Assembly (NCBI RefSeq): GCF_014805625.2
Contig: NW_023998464.1
Span: 186,001-250,000, forward strand
Reading direction: 5' to 3'
DNA length: 64,000 bases
Source: Glossina fuscipes
Taxonomy: Eukaryota > Arthropoda > Insecta > Diptera > Glossinidae
The notes beneath the pieces are model-generated. The model was not told the origin of the DNA, made no database searches, and worked only from the letters and a program-made list of their open reading frames with translations. Shown piece by piece: positions 10,441 through 22,150 of the stretch. A program made the position numbers and the translations under genes. Numbering within the stretch: the first letter of the stretch is position 1; each line of letters starts with the position of its first letter.

Positions 10441-13400
10441 ATTACTTTCTTGGATTTGTTTTTGTTTTAAATTTTATGAAAAAAACAAAAAGAAATTCAG
10501 TGAGCTTTGGTGTTCAAAGCGTATACATGCATATCTGAATTCAAGTCATAAATATAAAACGTGACTATTGAAATTTATCGTATTTTTAGTATGTATCGGT
10601 GATTGCAAATCATTGACAGTTTGTTATTTGCTGGCCTAAATGTGACTTCAGTCAAAGATAAACGTGCCACTGGAAACTAATGTAAAAGTGCTAAACAAAA
10701 AGAAGAAGAAGACGACTTAGACAATATACCAATGAGAAATTTGCACAAATATATATTTACATTTAACCATACAATTTGTGTTTCCGTCTCTCTCTTTCTC
10801 TCTCTCTCTCGCTCTCTCTTTTTCTCTCTCCCAGTCAATAATTAATGCTTTTAAAAGAAAATCCAGTGAATAATCGAAACGAAAGCAAATCGAGAATGCA
10901 TAAGATTTCTGCAATCAACAATGGTAAGCAAGCAGTGCATGTATGGATTGTCGATAAATTATTAAATCATAAATTAAGTGCTATTGTTTCTCGTTCTTCT
11001 GCATATATATATATATATATATATATAGGTGTTGTGCATATCAAAATCGAAAGCGCTTCCATAACCATATGTGTACCGAAATGTGGCTATCGGTATTGTT
11101 ATTTTACGGATATATTCCATAAACACATATTTTATCGGAAATTTAGCAATTTTGTGGTTTCAGTAAATAAATACGTAAGTGTATGATGTATGATGTAGAA
11201 TTATACTCAATCATAAAAGCAAATTAGTAGAATTTATTTTCCGGCAATTCTATATTGTTTTAATGCAAATCTGTGGTTTTTACTTAATTTATAAGTAAAG
11301 CAATATTTTCTTTTATATATGCATATTTTCTTTTCAAGTTGAGTTTTTATAAAATGCTTTAGAAAAAATTGTAAATACATCGCTTTAAGCTAATTATGCG
11401 GAAAGGGAAACGATGTGCAAACAATTTTGCATGCGATAAAATATAACTAACTAACGTAATAAGAAAGGAAGCAAAAAAGCTATCACGCAGGCACTTTGTG
11501 CATGATAAGCTATACTATTAGAGAGTTAAGAAAGAGAAAAAAACAAAAACCAAAGAAAAAAAAAGCAAACAAAATAAACTGCGAGAAAAGTACAATGCAA
11601 TATTTGTCCACAAAGAAAATCATGAAAATAAGATTTGTTTAAATCAATAATTAATTGCATGCAATATTTCAGTAGTCGATGACGGATGCAATTAATAAAA
11701 TGTCAAACGGGACTAGCCGACTTGAGTTTAAATTGTAAATGTTGCTATGAAGAATGTTTTATGACAATGTTTTTTATCTTGCAATTAATTCTTGCTTAGT
11801 TTAGCTCATTAATTTTCAGGTAATTCACATGCTTTCTATAGGATTGTTCTAGTCTAGTCTGTTTAAAATGCACCTTTTGATATTTTTCTCACGATTTCAA
11901 TCATCTGTGTTATTCCTTCCTTACGCTGCTTATGCTAGTAACTTCCTACAGCCTTGCTAGCGTTTAATTTTTCAAGGGTTTCTTTCGTTACTTCTGCCCA
12001 ACTTTTCTACGATAACACCTTTGCAGTAACATATGCGTACTCTTACTTACAGAAACTAGCAAAATCAATTTACTCTGTTGGGCTGCCGAGATTTTTTAAC
12101 TCGTTGCCCCTTTGTTGAAGCCAAAAAAAAAAAAAAAAACGATTCCTAGATGAGGATACTTTATAAGAATTATTTGTTTATTTTTTGCCGAAACTCAACT
12201 ATGTATTGCAAATTGTGGAGTCTTTAGTTTACAACCCTAGGTAGCCACTTAAACGTTTTCTTTCCAAAATTGTCATCTTAACTTCGAAAATCAGCTAATT
12301 CAAGCCAAGACCTCTTCCCCAGGAAAAACAATGACATCTTCCTCTTCCAAGAATTCAAGAAGCAAATAAGAATCATTGTACGCGCCACCATATCGTATGC
12401 AAATAGGATATAATTTTTTACACGATGTGTGTAATTTTCTGAAAAAACCGTACACCAGGGCCTTTGTTTTCCTTGAAAAATTCAATAAATGAACAATCAC
12501 CATACTGCTGAGGCAAACATTGGCTTGTGTTTACATCAGCACTTAAGACGCCAGCACATTGTAGGCAAATAAGATGGAATTATATGTATACGATATGTAC
12601 GATACGATACGATATGCAATCTCTACAACTATTAATGACCCTTTTTTTCGATATTTATATCAAATCTCAGACACAAGCTAGCGATGCCTAATGAAAAACT
12701 TGTCTTAGGTCATTATAACTTCTTCCTTTTCTTTTAGCTGTCAGTTATAGTTTGTAGAAAAAATTGATTCCTATTGATCGATTTAGACCCAATCTTCATC
12801 TGCCTTTGTTTCGAATTTGTAAAATAGCAAAACGTAATACATAAAGTTGAAAGATCACACAGACTTAATTGAGCCGCATATTCAGCTCCAAAGTGATATA
12901 TGTCCCGTTTTTTTTTTGATTGCAAGGACACTGATTTGTACCACAATAAATTAAAAAATATTAGTAAGCACTAATGGACATAGTTTATTCGCATTTGGTG
13001 GTATTAGATAAGGTAAGTTATCCAACCTTGTTTAAAGTGCTGGATAAAAAATAACATTAAACTTGTACCTAACTTCATCTAGCCTCACTTTCAAAATTAA
13101 TAAATTATAGTTATCCTTAATTAAAGAACGAAACTTTCCGTTGTATCAGCATTATTTCAATAATCAAAACAAAATATATTCGGTGTTTATATATACATAT
13201 TTATTAGATAAATATTTCACAGTAATCCTGAGGCATGCACGAGGAATAGATTTTCCGGGTTGTCATTTCTAGCACTGTAAATGCAATAAAACAAAAAAGT
13301 AGAGAACAATGATATTTACTTTATTATCACTGGATTGAACAACTTTCATGTACACTAAGATCCACTTCATGTTTCCATTTTCGCCAGTGCATACATTACC

Positions 13401-16400
13401 ATAAGGTAAAATGTGCTGTTAAGTTGTCACATTCTGCAAGTACTCCCAATACAATGATGGTACTTTTTGTGATTATCTGGATGCTACACTTTCATATATA
13501 TACTAACTTGTTCATTATCGAAATTGTGGAAGTTTTCAAGTCAACACAATACGTGCATGTTCCACCTAAAATATGCAATGATATTGTCAGTTTAGGATGA
13601 TGTGGGGAATTTCAAGTGAATAAGATAAACTTGCACCTCTTACTATGTAATAAAATGAAGCTTCCATCTCCCAATTGCCCAATAGACAATCTTGGACAAT
13701 CTTTTTCGCTGCAAGTTGTTTATAACTAGAAGTCTCATAAACTGTTTTATCTGTAATTACCGCTATCCCCTTGCAGACTTGCCCCACTTTCAAAATGAAC
13801 AGCTCAACTAATGAACTCAGATTAGACTAGACAGTCCAATCGACTAACTTCCCATAACAGTTACAAGAACTTATCAGAAAGTTATTAGAATTTTTTGTGT
13901 TTTGAAAGTGATTTTGTCTTCAAATTTGTTAAGAATAATTCTCAAAGCTGTATTAAGCTTTTAAAAAACTAAGCATCTCTCAGTCCCAATGGACTTGGTG
14001 ACGATGACAATTAAGTAGACGGTTAAAGACTTTTAAATACACATTGCAGCTTAGCGTGAGAAGGACTTACTTCACGACAACTTAAACTTTCTTAATTGTT
14101 TCCAAATGTTTTTTAAAAGACTTTTTCAAATGCCTTTAAAGACATTTTTAATTTCTCATTTAAAAACCAAATCTATTATCTTTTTGCTATTGTTTATGCT
14201 AATTTACTTTTAATTCTTTTAACGGACCTAATTATCCTTTTATACACATCCCTCTCCCTTTTGTAAGTTGCAATTGTTTGTTTGTTTTTTTTTTTTTTTG
14301 ACTGAATCTACATTTTATAATTAAAAAGGGCTGCAAAAAGCTGCGCGTGCTGTTTGCACTTTTTATTTCGCTAAATGTCTTACAAGGTTATATACAGAAA
14401 AGGTATGCAAAATACATTTCCTTTGATAACTAATAAATAAGTAAGGAAAACTTATTTTTTTTTTTTTTTAAGATCTTGAATATCTACGCTTCCTTAGCGA
14501 CGGATGAGTCGATAGGTCTAGCATCATTTAGTAAATATTCAGCTTAAATTTTAAATCAGTAACTGTTATAAGTGTATACAAATTTATTGAAATTTTTACT
14601 TCTTTCCGAACTTCGTGTTGATCAAGCTTTTAGGCCTTGTCATTGCAAATTATTTCCTGATGAAAATAATCCTTCTCATCCTAGGAGAAGCTCTTTGTTT
14701 AGATTGCGCACAGTAGTTAATGTAGGAATCAAGCCCTACAAACTCGGTAGATTCGAATGCTGTGTATTTTCAATCATTATCAATACCTTTTGTATTCAAA
14801 ATTTTTGCTTACTTCCAGACCTACCGTAAGACTTTATGCCTACCGAAGTGTTGTTTAGCACTTGCAGTAATTCGCATGTAACACATGGTATAATAAGTTT
14901 TTAAGTGGCATATAAATACAGACACATTTCGTTTCAAAGCTGTTGGTGTTTAAAAATCTTATGGATTCGTCAGCAGTCATCCTATATCTGTTTGTCATCC
15001 TACGAATTATTGAGTGTCGCCAAAGCGGTAGTTTGCAAATGTTGTTGATTGATTGCAGGATTAATTGAAAAGTAATAAGATCAAATATCACAAAAAAGTT
15101 CTATCTTAAACGCATTTTAAGACTTCCGTAAATCTAAACACCGGTAACGAGGTGATACGTCAGCTTCGTCTATGTGGGAATTATAAGCTAAGATATATTT
15201 CATATATGGTAGAGTAGACTTGTTCAGGTGTAGGAAAGAAAGACGTTGTAAACTAAATGATGAAACTAATGTACCACATTCTTTGCTTCGGCTGCGAGTA
15301 AAAGAGAGAATTTGGATTCACAAGGAAACTGAAAAAAATTAAAAGTAAAAATTTCTTCGTTAATGAATGCAAATGAAGTTAAAATGCTTCTTAAGTACGT
15401 ACCACAAGTAAGCAAAATAGAAGCCTGCGGCAATAACAACAACTGCTAAAACGTTTGAAGTCCAGGTATTTAACACTTTATAGCAAAGCCTTCGCTTACC
15501 TTAATGGAACATTTTGCTGGCATTTTCTGGCTTTTATAATAAATTTGATTACAACAAAAGATAGGAAAAGTCACAACCAGAAGAGGAAAAAGAAAACATC
15601 AACAACATAAAAGTAGTACTTTTGCTTTAACATAAGCAGTAGGTGTCCAAAGGTAGCAGTGGTAGTAGTAGTGCAAGAAGTTGTCGAGTAAATACATGCA
15701 AAGGAGAAGAAAAAAAAATTTAGCAAAATGAGGTTAAAGATAAAAATTTTTACACAACATAAGAATAGATAGATATGGAAAAAAGTAGGTCGACCTTTTA
15801 CTTTTGTTTATAAATGAGATTTCAAAAAAGGAAAAGAAAAAAAAAAAAACAAATGTTCACATTTATAACAAGTGTTCAAGTGTATGTTTATCTAGGTCTT
15901 GATACGTGCGCATCCGTATATGTATGATTTACAACAAGTTTTATGTTGGCTTAATCACGATAGGATTGAGACATTGGTGACAGCCTTGACGTTTAATAGT
16001 CATCGGTAACATTGACTTTACGCTGAGCATGCATTAATGCAACAGCAGCCAACCCTCTTATGAGCGATATAATGAAATGCGTTTAAATTTAATGAGTTTA
16101 AAGAACGAGAAACTCGTAAAGAGATAGAAAATTTTAAATAATTTTTAAAATATATTTCCGTTTAATTGTATTTCTTTTTGTGAATTAGTTGCTCTCCCTT
16201 CTTGTAAATTGAAATAACTTTGGTTGTTGTGTTTGTTGTTTAACAAGTTTTAAGGCATTTACTTCTCGAGCACGTTTCTAGCAATTCAATGACATTTAGT
16301 TAATTAACCGACACTTTTATCTCAGAGTGCTCTTGCTAAAGAAACATTTCAAATAAGTTTGTTATACTAATTGCATCGTTCCATTTGCAATACACTGATA

Positions 16401-18939
16401 TATACAAGGAGAGAGTAAAGTGAAAACCTTAATCTCACTCTCATCCATCTATACGTTTTCTCATTGCAAAAAACTTGTAGAGTCCTTAAAGGATTTTCAC
16501 ATATCTTTCAGGAATTAATTTAATCTTCTTGTGCGCAAACATGCCACAAAACAGAAAAATTAATCGAAGATTCGGAAGCCTATTAAAAGGTGTGAACTCT
16601 GCCCTTATTTTAATCAGATATATTAATTTCAAAAAACTTGTGACTAAGATTTTTTTGGGTTCAACTTTAAGCAAACTTTGAGGAGAAAAGGACAGACAGG
16701 CTTTCAAGTCCTTCACCTTCAATTGATTCGATTGAATTGGAATTTGATAGAGCACTTTGACCCTAGACTTTACTAAAGTTCGTATACAAAGGCACATAGC
16801 TTTTTCAAGTGAAACCGTTGAAAGGTTTTGTAATCTTAAAATAAAGAGAAAGAAGTTTTATTAAGCAAAGTCACCGAATATTCTGTACTTTCACTGCAGC
16901 TACATGAATAAAGTGGAATCGTGATCACCCAAACCATAGCAAAATTTATAATTTTCAATAAAAATCTTAACTAACTTCTGCGTTTTGTATTGATTCAATA
17001 CAAGTCTTTCCTTAAGGTCTATCTGAAATATCCACAACTACAACGAGACCGTTTATCAACCCATGCCTCTTTGTCAAGCGGCATATTCTCACGCTGCGAG
17101 AAATCCAACTTTTGACTCTGTACGACCACGTGGCTCATGGTTATGAGTTCAAAGTACTTTCCGACCGTTCTATTTCCAACAAAATTAATTTTTAAAAAAT
17201 ACTTTAAGACCTACAGTACAGTAAAGTCGAATATTAACCAATATCAAAGGACAAGTTTTTGAGACGGACAATATTGCTAACTATGGATTCCATTCTTTCC
17301 AATCTAATAATATATGTAAATAAATATGAAAGCGAGTGTGGTTCATCACAAACATCGGCAATAGCTGTAAAGTTCTCGCATATACATTTTCAATTTGGAT
17401 CCATAGGCCATGTTTGACAAAATGTTTAAAATACGTCTATAAAGCATGTTAAGGAATTGAGCAAATTCTAATAAAAGACAAAGGGCGTAAGAAGCGCATT
17501 TCGTTTCAAGTAGTGTCCACGTATGTAAAACAAAACCGGTATCAAAGTTTGTACCATAGTTATGAAACCATAAATTTCTTATTTGTTTTTTTTTTTTTTT
17601 TTGATTTTCCTTGCAAATACTTGATAACAACAAAAACGTCTTCTCCATAGCGTAGCAAAAAATAAGAAAGAATTTGGTTTGTTTTGCTTCGTGGCGTCAG
17701 TATAACTATGTTGATAACAATACCAACAAGCTATTGTTAATTCCATCGGGGTTATCATTGTCCATTACACATCCTTGAACTTCAATTAAAAAAATGAATT
17801 GAGAAGACGTCACTCCTTCTTCATATCTAATGTAATTTTTCTATGAGATAAAAAATTCGGGCTTAAAGTTTAGTGCTTCCATGCAAGGACAATTTTCTTT
17901 GTTTGATTAAAAAAAACTTTTTTATTTTACGATTCTCAAGCACATAGTAAGAAAGCTTCCATTTGTTTCTAACCTTTTTTGAGAAAGGCTTCGTTTCTTG
18001 CTTTTCGTATATTACGTCTACGTATCGCCCTTTTCTTACTTCCTTCGGGTTTCCTCTCTATAGATGTGAGCTCGTTTATATGACAGTGCAACTATTGCAT
18101 GAGTGTAGGTGTGTATGTGCCAGTAAGAGAGTGTTAGTTAAATACGCTGAAATTGCAAATGGTTTCGCAGTCTATAAGTTACAAGTTCCTTATTGCCGAA
18201 AAGGAAAAGATAAACAAGCGTAGAGCACAAAACGGAAAGGAAGCGACAAAATGACAAAACAAAAAAAAAACTCATGTCAACATGTGGTGGAAAAGATTTC
18301 CACTCTTTCCCTAACATTGAGATTTGTTTGCATTTATATGCTTTACTGAGGTTAAGCCAAAATTTTCTTTTCTACCAATGGTCAGAATAAATGTAGGCCA
18401 AAAAAATTCTCAACTACGGTATCCTCCAGAAGATATTCGGAAGTTGTGATCGCATATTCGTTATAACTCTGCATCCCCCATGCGAACATGATTTTGACGA
18501 AAAAGGAAATTCATCGCCTTTTTTTAGAGAACCGCGTTACCCAGCCTATGAACATATTGTACGAAAAGAAATCCTAATTGTGAAATGCTCTTCATTATTA
18601 CTACACTGCTTTAACCGATCTTTCTGCCGAACGAAAATCGTGAGCTCGAGACAGAGAGAGAGAGAGAACCTATCATTGCACGACGTAAGACATTGTGTGC
18701 TACGTCTTACTGAAATTTTGAGTTTTCTTTCATCGGTTAGCTTCACTTTTTAGTTCACTTCCCTAACTTCCTCAATCAAAATCTTCATTCTGGTACGGTC
18801 GACTCGGCAATGCGTGTTAAGCAGTTAAATGGAGAAAGTACCATTCGCTAGCGAATATTACTTATTTAAAAAAAAATAATCATTTTTTTTTTGGTCGAAA
18901 ATTAAATTTTTTGTATATTTTCTATTTTTTTAAAGTAAG
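10441..18939. other. Long AT-rich non-coding stretch
   Basis: No gene is supportable across this 8.5 kb. It contains a TC-rich run (about 10790-10830), a TA run (about 11000-11028), A17 near 12123-12139, a short CGATA-type repeat near 12600, and T-runs near 14285, 14455 and 17586. The ORF at 16486-16797 (minus) is the longest, and I do not recognise it. A CAGTAAAGTCGAATATTAAC stretch at about 17219 resembles a pogo-type terminus but lacks a visible partner. Confidence 0.5.
11000..11028. repeat. (TA)n microsatellite
   Basis: An uninterrupted TA run of nearly 30 bases. Confidence 0.9.
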
Positions 18940-19072
18940 GATTTTAAGGCTGCCGAATAACTCAGCTCATATATTCGCCGAGAGTGAAAACTCCATCGCA
19001 CTTGAGATTTGAACCCGCAATCGTTGAATTGTTGGTCGCACGATTCTTTGCCTAATCCGCTACTCAGGCGGA
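18940..19072 (-). mobile_element. tRNA-derived SINE, head region
   Basis: On the minus strand an A-box-like TAGCGGATTAGG (19051-19062) is followed by a B-box-like GGGTTCAAATC (19006-19016), 35-36 bases apart between boxes. The A box has one mismatch to the consensus TRGCNNARYNGG. A T-arm-like stem (TTGCG...TCTCAA) surrounds the B box. This is an internal RNA polymerase III promoter of tRNA type. It is not a functional tRNA gene: I see no clear acceptor stem or anticodon arm. The block after the B box (TCTCAAGTGCG) recurs at 43922 in the plus-strand copy, which shows a dispersed family. Confidence 0.65.
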
Positions 19073-19145
19073 ATAAAATTGAACTTTCTCGTTACAATTT
19101 CCTCATTCAAATCACTTGGAAAACAATATTTGAACATTAAATCCA

Positions 19146-19187
19146 AAAGCCTTAAGAGCTAGTGATTTTAGTGACTTTACTCTTAGA

Positions 19188-19222
<35 letters not shown>

Positions 19223-19280
19223 AATAGCCAGAGAATAAATTCTAAAGCTAAAGTCTTAAAGCACTAGCATCTACGGCTTT
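19146..19280. repeat. Inverted pair of SINE-body copies around T28
   Basis: The left arm (19146-19188, plus sense: CTTAAGAGCTAGTGATTTTA, then CTTTACTCTTAGAAT) and the right arm (19227-19277, minus sense: GCTTTAAGACTTTAGC, then TTTAGAATTTATTCTCTGGC) are both related to the body of the SINE copy at 43.95-44.01 kb. They face each other across a T28 run (19191-19218). Read on the minus strand, the right arm followed by A28 looks like a SINE 3' end with a poly(A) tail. Identity is imperfect, so the copies are old. Confidence 0.55.
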
Positions 19281-19864
19281 TTAGAATATTGTATTAATAT
19301 AATATTATGACAGTAATAGATTTTATTTGATCAGCTTTCATATATTGAATAATCGATAGCAAGATTTATTATTATTTCCAATAAACTTCTATAAGAATCC
19401 CTTCATAAACCATAAGCTTTCTAATTTATGACATCTGCTCAGAAATGAAGCACAAAGCTGGTTATTATAAAACCATCTAAATATGATTCAACTAATAAGG
19501 AATTTTGCTGTGTGCGCTCAAAGCCTTTGACGCTACGAATATTTTCTTTTTTTTTTTTTGAAAATCGCTTCAAAAATCGACATTATTTTGATTACGTCAT
19601 TCTTACTAAAATGAATTTATTTACTTGTTTATTTATTTATTATCTTTTTTTATGGGCAACAAAATTTGTTTATTTATTCAGGCAATATTTATGCCAACAT
19701 TTATGCCAATATTTATTGAAACTCTTTACAAGATTATCTTTATATATACTCTTGCATGGTTGTTATCTAAATGTGCACATCTTTAAATGTAGTTACGTTA
19801 TATTTGGCACCACAATTATTGTTATTATTCGACGCTACATCGCTTGCGGTACGAAGGCTGTGCG

Positions 19865-20170
19865 GATATATGCAGCATCCAGAAGGGTTCGTGAAAGGCA
19901 AACCTTTTATCATCTCGATCGATGAATCGATCAAAGTTTGTCTGTCCATCAGTCCGTCTTGTTTTCTTGCGGTCAACCTGCAGATCGCAAAATTTCGATA
20001 TTTTGATGAAATCTGGTAAACTTGCATGTTTTAATTCAAGGACGAAAGCTATTGAAAGTGATCAGAAGCGGAACACCTTTTCAACCACTTCCCATATAAT
20101 ATCGTATTTTGCAACGCCTTTGTATCAATAACTGCAGGGCGGTGCAGGGTATCTAACGGTGATCTATGGC
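19865..20170 (+). repeat. mini-me-like GTCY repeat, family A
   Basis: Blocks in family order: GCATCCAGAAGGGTTCGTG (19875), CGATCGATGAATCGATC (19918), GTCTGTCCATCAGTCCGTC (about 19939), ATTTTGATGAAATCTGG (20000), CAAGGACGAAAGCTATTGAA (20037), CCACTTCCCATATAATATCG (20086) and GCAGGGTATC (20144). It is non-coding; several overlapping short ORFs here are fortuitous. Confidence 0.7.
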
Positions 20171-20482
20171 TCACTATAGTGTTTTTACTTGTTTTGTTTT
20201 CTAGTTTGCTTATTCGATATATATTTTTTGTTTTGTATGTGTGTGTGTGTGTGTGTTTTTTTTTTTAAAGGTTGAAGGTCAAATATATTGTGTGCAAGTT
20301 TTTGATGTTGCCACATAGTACTTTATTTATGACATTTGACCTGAATTTATTTGTCTACGATTGTGTTGTTATTGAAATTGTGCTGAAAACAATTCTCTCT
20401 AGGCGCAGAATACAAAATATACTTTACCTGGAATTATTTATAAATATTAACGAATGAATTTTGTAATTTGCGTTTTTTTTTA

Positions 20483-20514
<32 letters not shown>

Positions 20515-21174
20515 CAATAATAATATTCATTTTATGTTTATATCATTTGAAGTCTAATGCATTTTCTCTGTGTTGTTGCATAAAAACTCAACAGAATGAC
20601 ATGGATAGAACAATAGCACTAAAGAGGTTTTAATAATTCAATTAAACTGAAATTTATTAAATAAACAACAACCTGCTTTGATATGATATTATTTGTGTTT
20701 TATCATTATTTTGTGGTAAAGTGCTTACAATATATTTGTTTATGTTTGCATGAATGAGCTTTATATTGACGTACTCTCTTAATGCATAATAAACTATTCG
20801 TTTGTTCATTTATATATTCATTCCATGCAATTAAGTCACACAAATGGTAATTAAACTACAAGGAATTGCCAATCATTTACACAATCAGCGTAGAGCAGCC
20901 AGCAGCTATACCGTTGCGACATAGGGAAAAGACGAAATAGAAAATGAAAATGTAAAGCATTTCGAAGATTTTAAGTGCAAATAGCTACAATACATAAAGC
21001 ATAGTTATAGTAGTTGTTTAAATACATAGAAAATTGTTAATTAATTTTGTGAAATAAACCTTTTTTCTTTAGCAAACACTTACTTAACTTGAATATTAAT
21101 TAAAAGCATTTAAGTGAAACGACAAACGTCGTCTATGTAAGAAAGACGATTTTCATTTTAAGCTTCTCACAAAT
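20171..21174. other. AT-rich DNA with simple repeats
   Basis: Contains a TG run (about 20237-20256) and an AAT microsatellite (20482-20525). No gene or dispersed repeat is recognised. Confidence 0.5.
20482..20525. repeat. (AAT)n microsatellite
   Basis: About fourteen AAT units with AAC interruptions near the 3' end. Confidence 0.9.
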
Positions 21175-21400
21175 ATGGTGAGCCCTATACATGTATGCGC
21201 CACCTTTTCTGCATAGGATCTGTGAGCGGTTAATCAGGCAAAAGGTGGTAACTTCGCACTTGTCTGGATTCTAGGCATCTAAAGAAAAGTTAGCGCTGCT
21301 CGAAACAGCCAATAACTTGTGTATAATACCTGCTTGCTAAATGCCTTCAATATCGATCGTACACCATATCGCAAATATTGCAGACATTCCGAATTTATAC
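21175..21400 (-). pseudogene. Possible LINE reverse transcriptase scrap
   Basis: On the minus strand one frame reads NPDKCEVTTFCLINR, which resembles the LNPxKCEVxTF motif found downstream of the YADD box in many insect LINEs. A fragment IDIEG, broken by a stop, lies upstream in the same frame. The frame has several stops and the spacing between the fragments is too short for a complete RT, so internal deletion would have to be assumed. This may be coincidence. Confidence 0.3.
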
Positions 21401-21462
21401 GTGTGACTGGTGCGAGTTGTGTGACCTAAAAATCAAATTTTAACACTTTCTCTTACTTAATA

Positions 21463-21631
21463 CGGTGCTCAAAAAGTAAGACCAATATTCAAGTCAAACG
21501 AAGCGGGTATACCGCATATAACGAAAATTTTTTTCTAAATTGGTATCACTCTGGCAGATATCTGTGTCAAAAAGAGGCCGGAATAGAGTTAAAAACGCAA
21601 AAATTAAACTGATCTTACCTTTTGGAGACAT
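21463..21631. mobile_element. Candidate 169-bp MITE
   Basis: The ends form imperfect inverted repeats: left TGCTCAAAAAGTAAGACCA and right, read on the other strand, TGTCTCCAAAAGGTAAGATCA. About 15 of 22 positions match. Both ends abut TA (21461-21462 and 21632-21633), the target duplicated by Tc1/mariner/pogo transposons. There is no coding capacity. I could not assign a family, and no second copy is visible in this window. Confidence 0.4.
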
Positions 21632-21869
21632 TACTCATGACATTATCCTGCATCACTAGTCATATAGGATATGTTATGTTTGTGCGGATGTATATAATAC
21701 TCTAACGGAGTTCACATAAACCCAGAAACATTTCAGAGCGAAATCTGAAATGCAAAGTTGTTTTGCCGCAAGCACGCTCTATACTGAGAATGGATTGGCT
21801 GAGAAAATTCCGCCACTTGCAGAGTTCCTTGACAAAAATCCCTAAAAAATAATATTTAAATCTTTTTCA

Positions 21870-22150
21870 CCCTCCCCTATAGAACGGCCCCAAAGAAGAC
21901 TAGATCTTCATATGGTAAATAAGTATGCTTTTCCTATGTCTGCCTATGAGAATCGGTCCACACTAATAATTTGATATAGAAGTTTATGGAATGTGGGCAA
22001 TGTTGATGTTTGCTTTTTGGGCGCCATGATAAATAAGCCTTCATGCAGCGACAAAGTCTAATTTGTAATATTTTTTGCCAAAAATAGGTGAAGAATAATA
22101 AAATCTTTAAGAAGAAAATTAATTACGCGAAAGTTGGACCACATCAATTG
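21870..22150 (+). repeat. Unclassified interspersed repeat, copy 1
   Basis: Shares GCGACAAAGTCTAATTTG (22047) and ATAATAAAATCTTTAAGAAG (22095) with 33022-33070, where the blocks read GCAACGAAGCCTAATTTG and ATAATAAGATCTTTGACAAG. A TTGGACCACAT block lies near both, but on opposite sides. Copies are old, and borders and class are unknown. Confidence 0.4.

Noticed and set aside
16660..16760. Possible GTCY-type repeat on the minus strand (GCCTGTCTGTCC)
   Set aside because: Only the core and a loose flank match; the ordered blocks of family A or B are missing.
16486..16797. 103-codon minus-strand ORF
   Set aside because: Leu- and Lys-rich, with no recognisable domain, no splice signals found and no repeat relationship established; it may be chance in AT-rich DNA.
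19006..19062. Functional tRNA gene
   Set aside because: A and B boxes are present, but I see no acceptor stem or anticodon arm that pairs; a SINE head explains it better.
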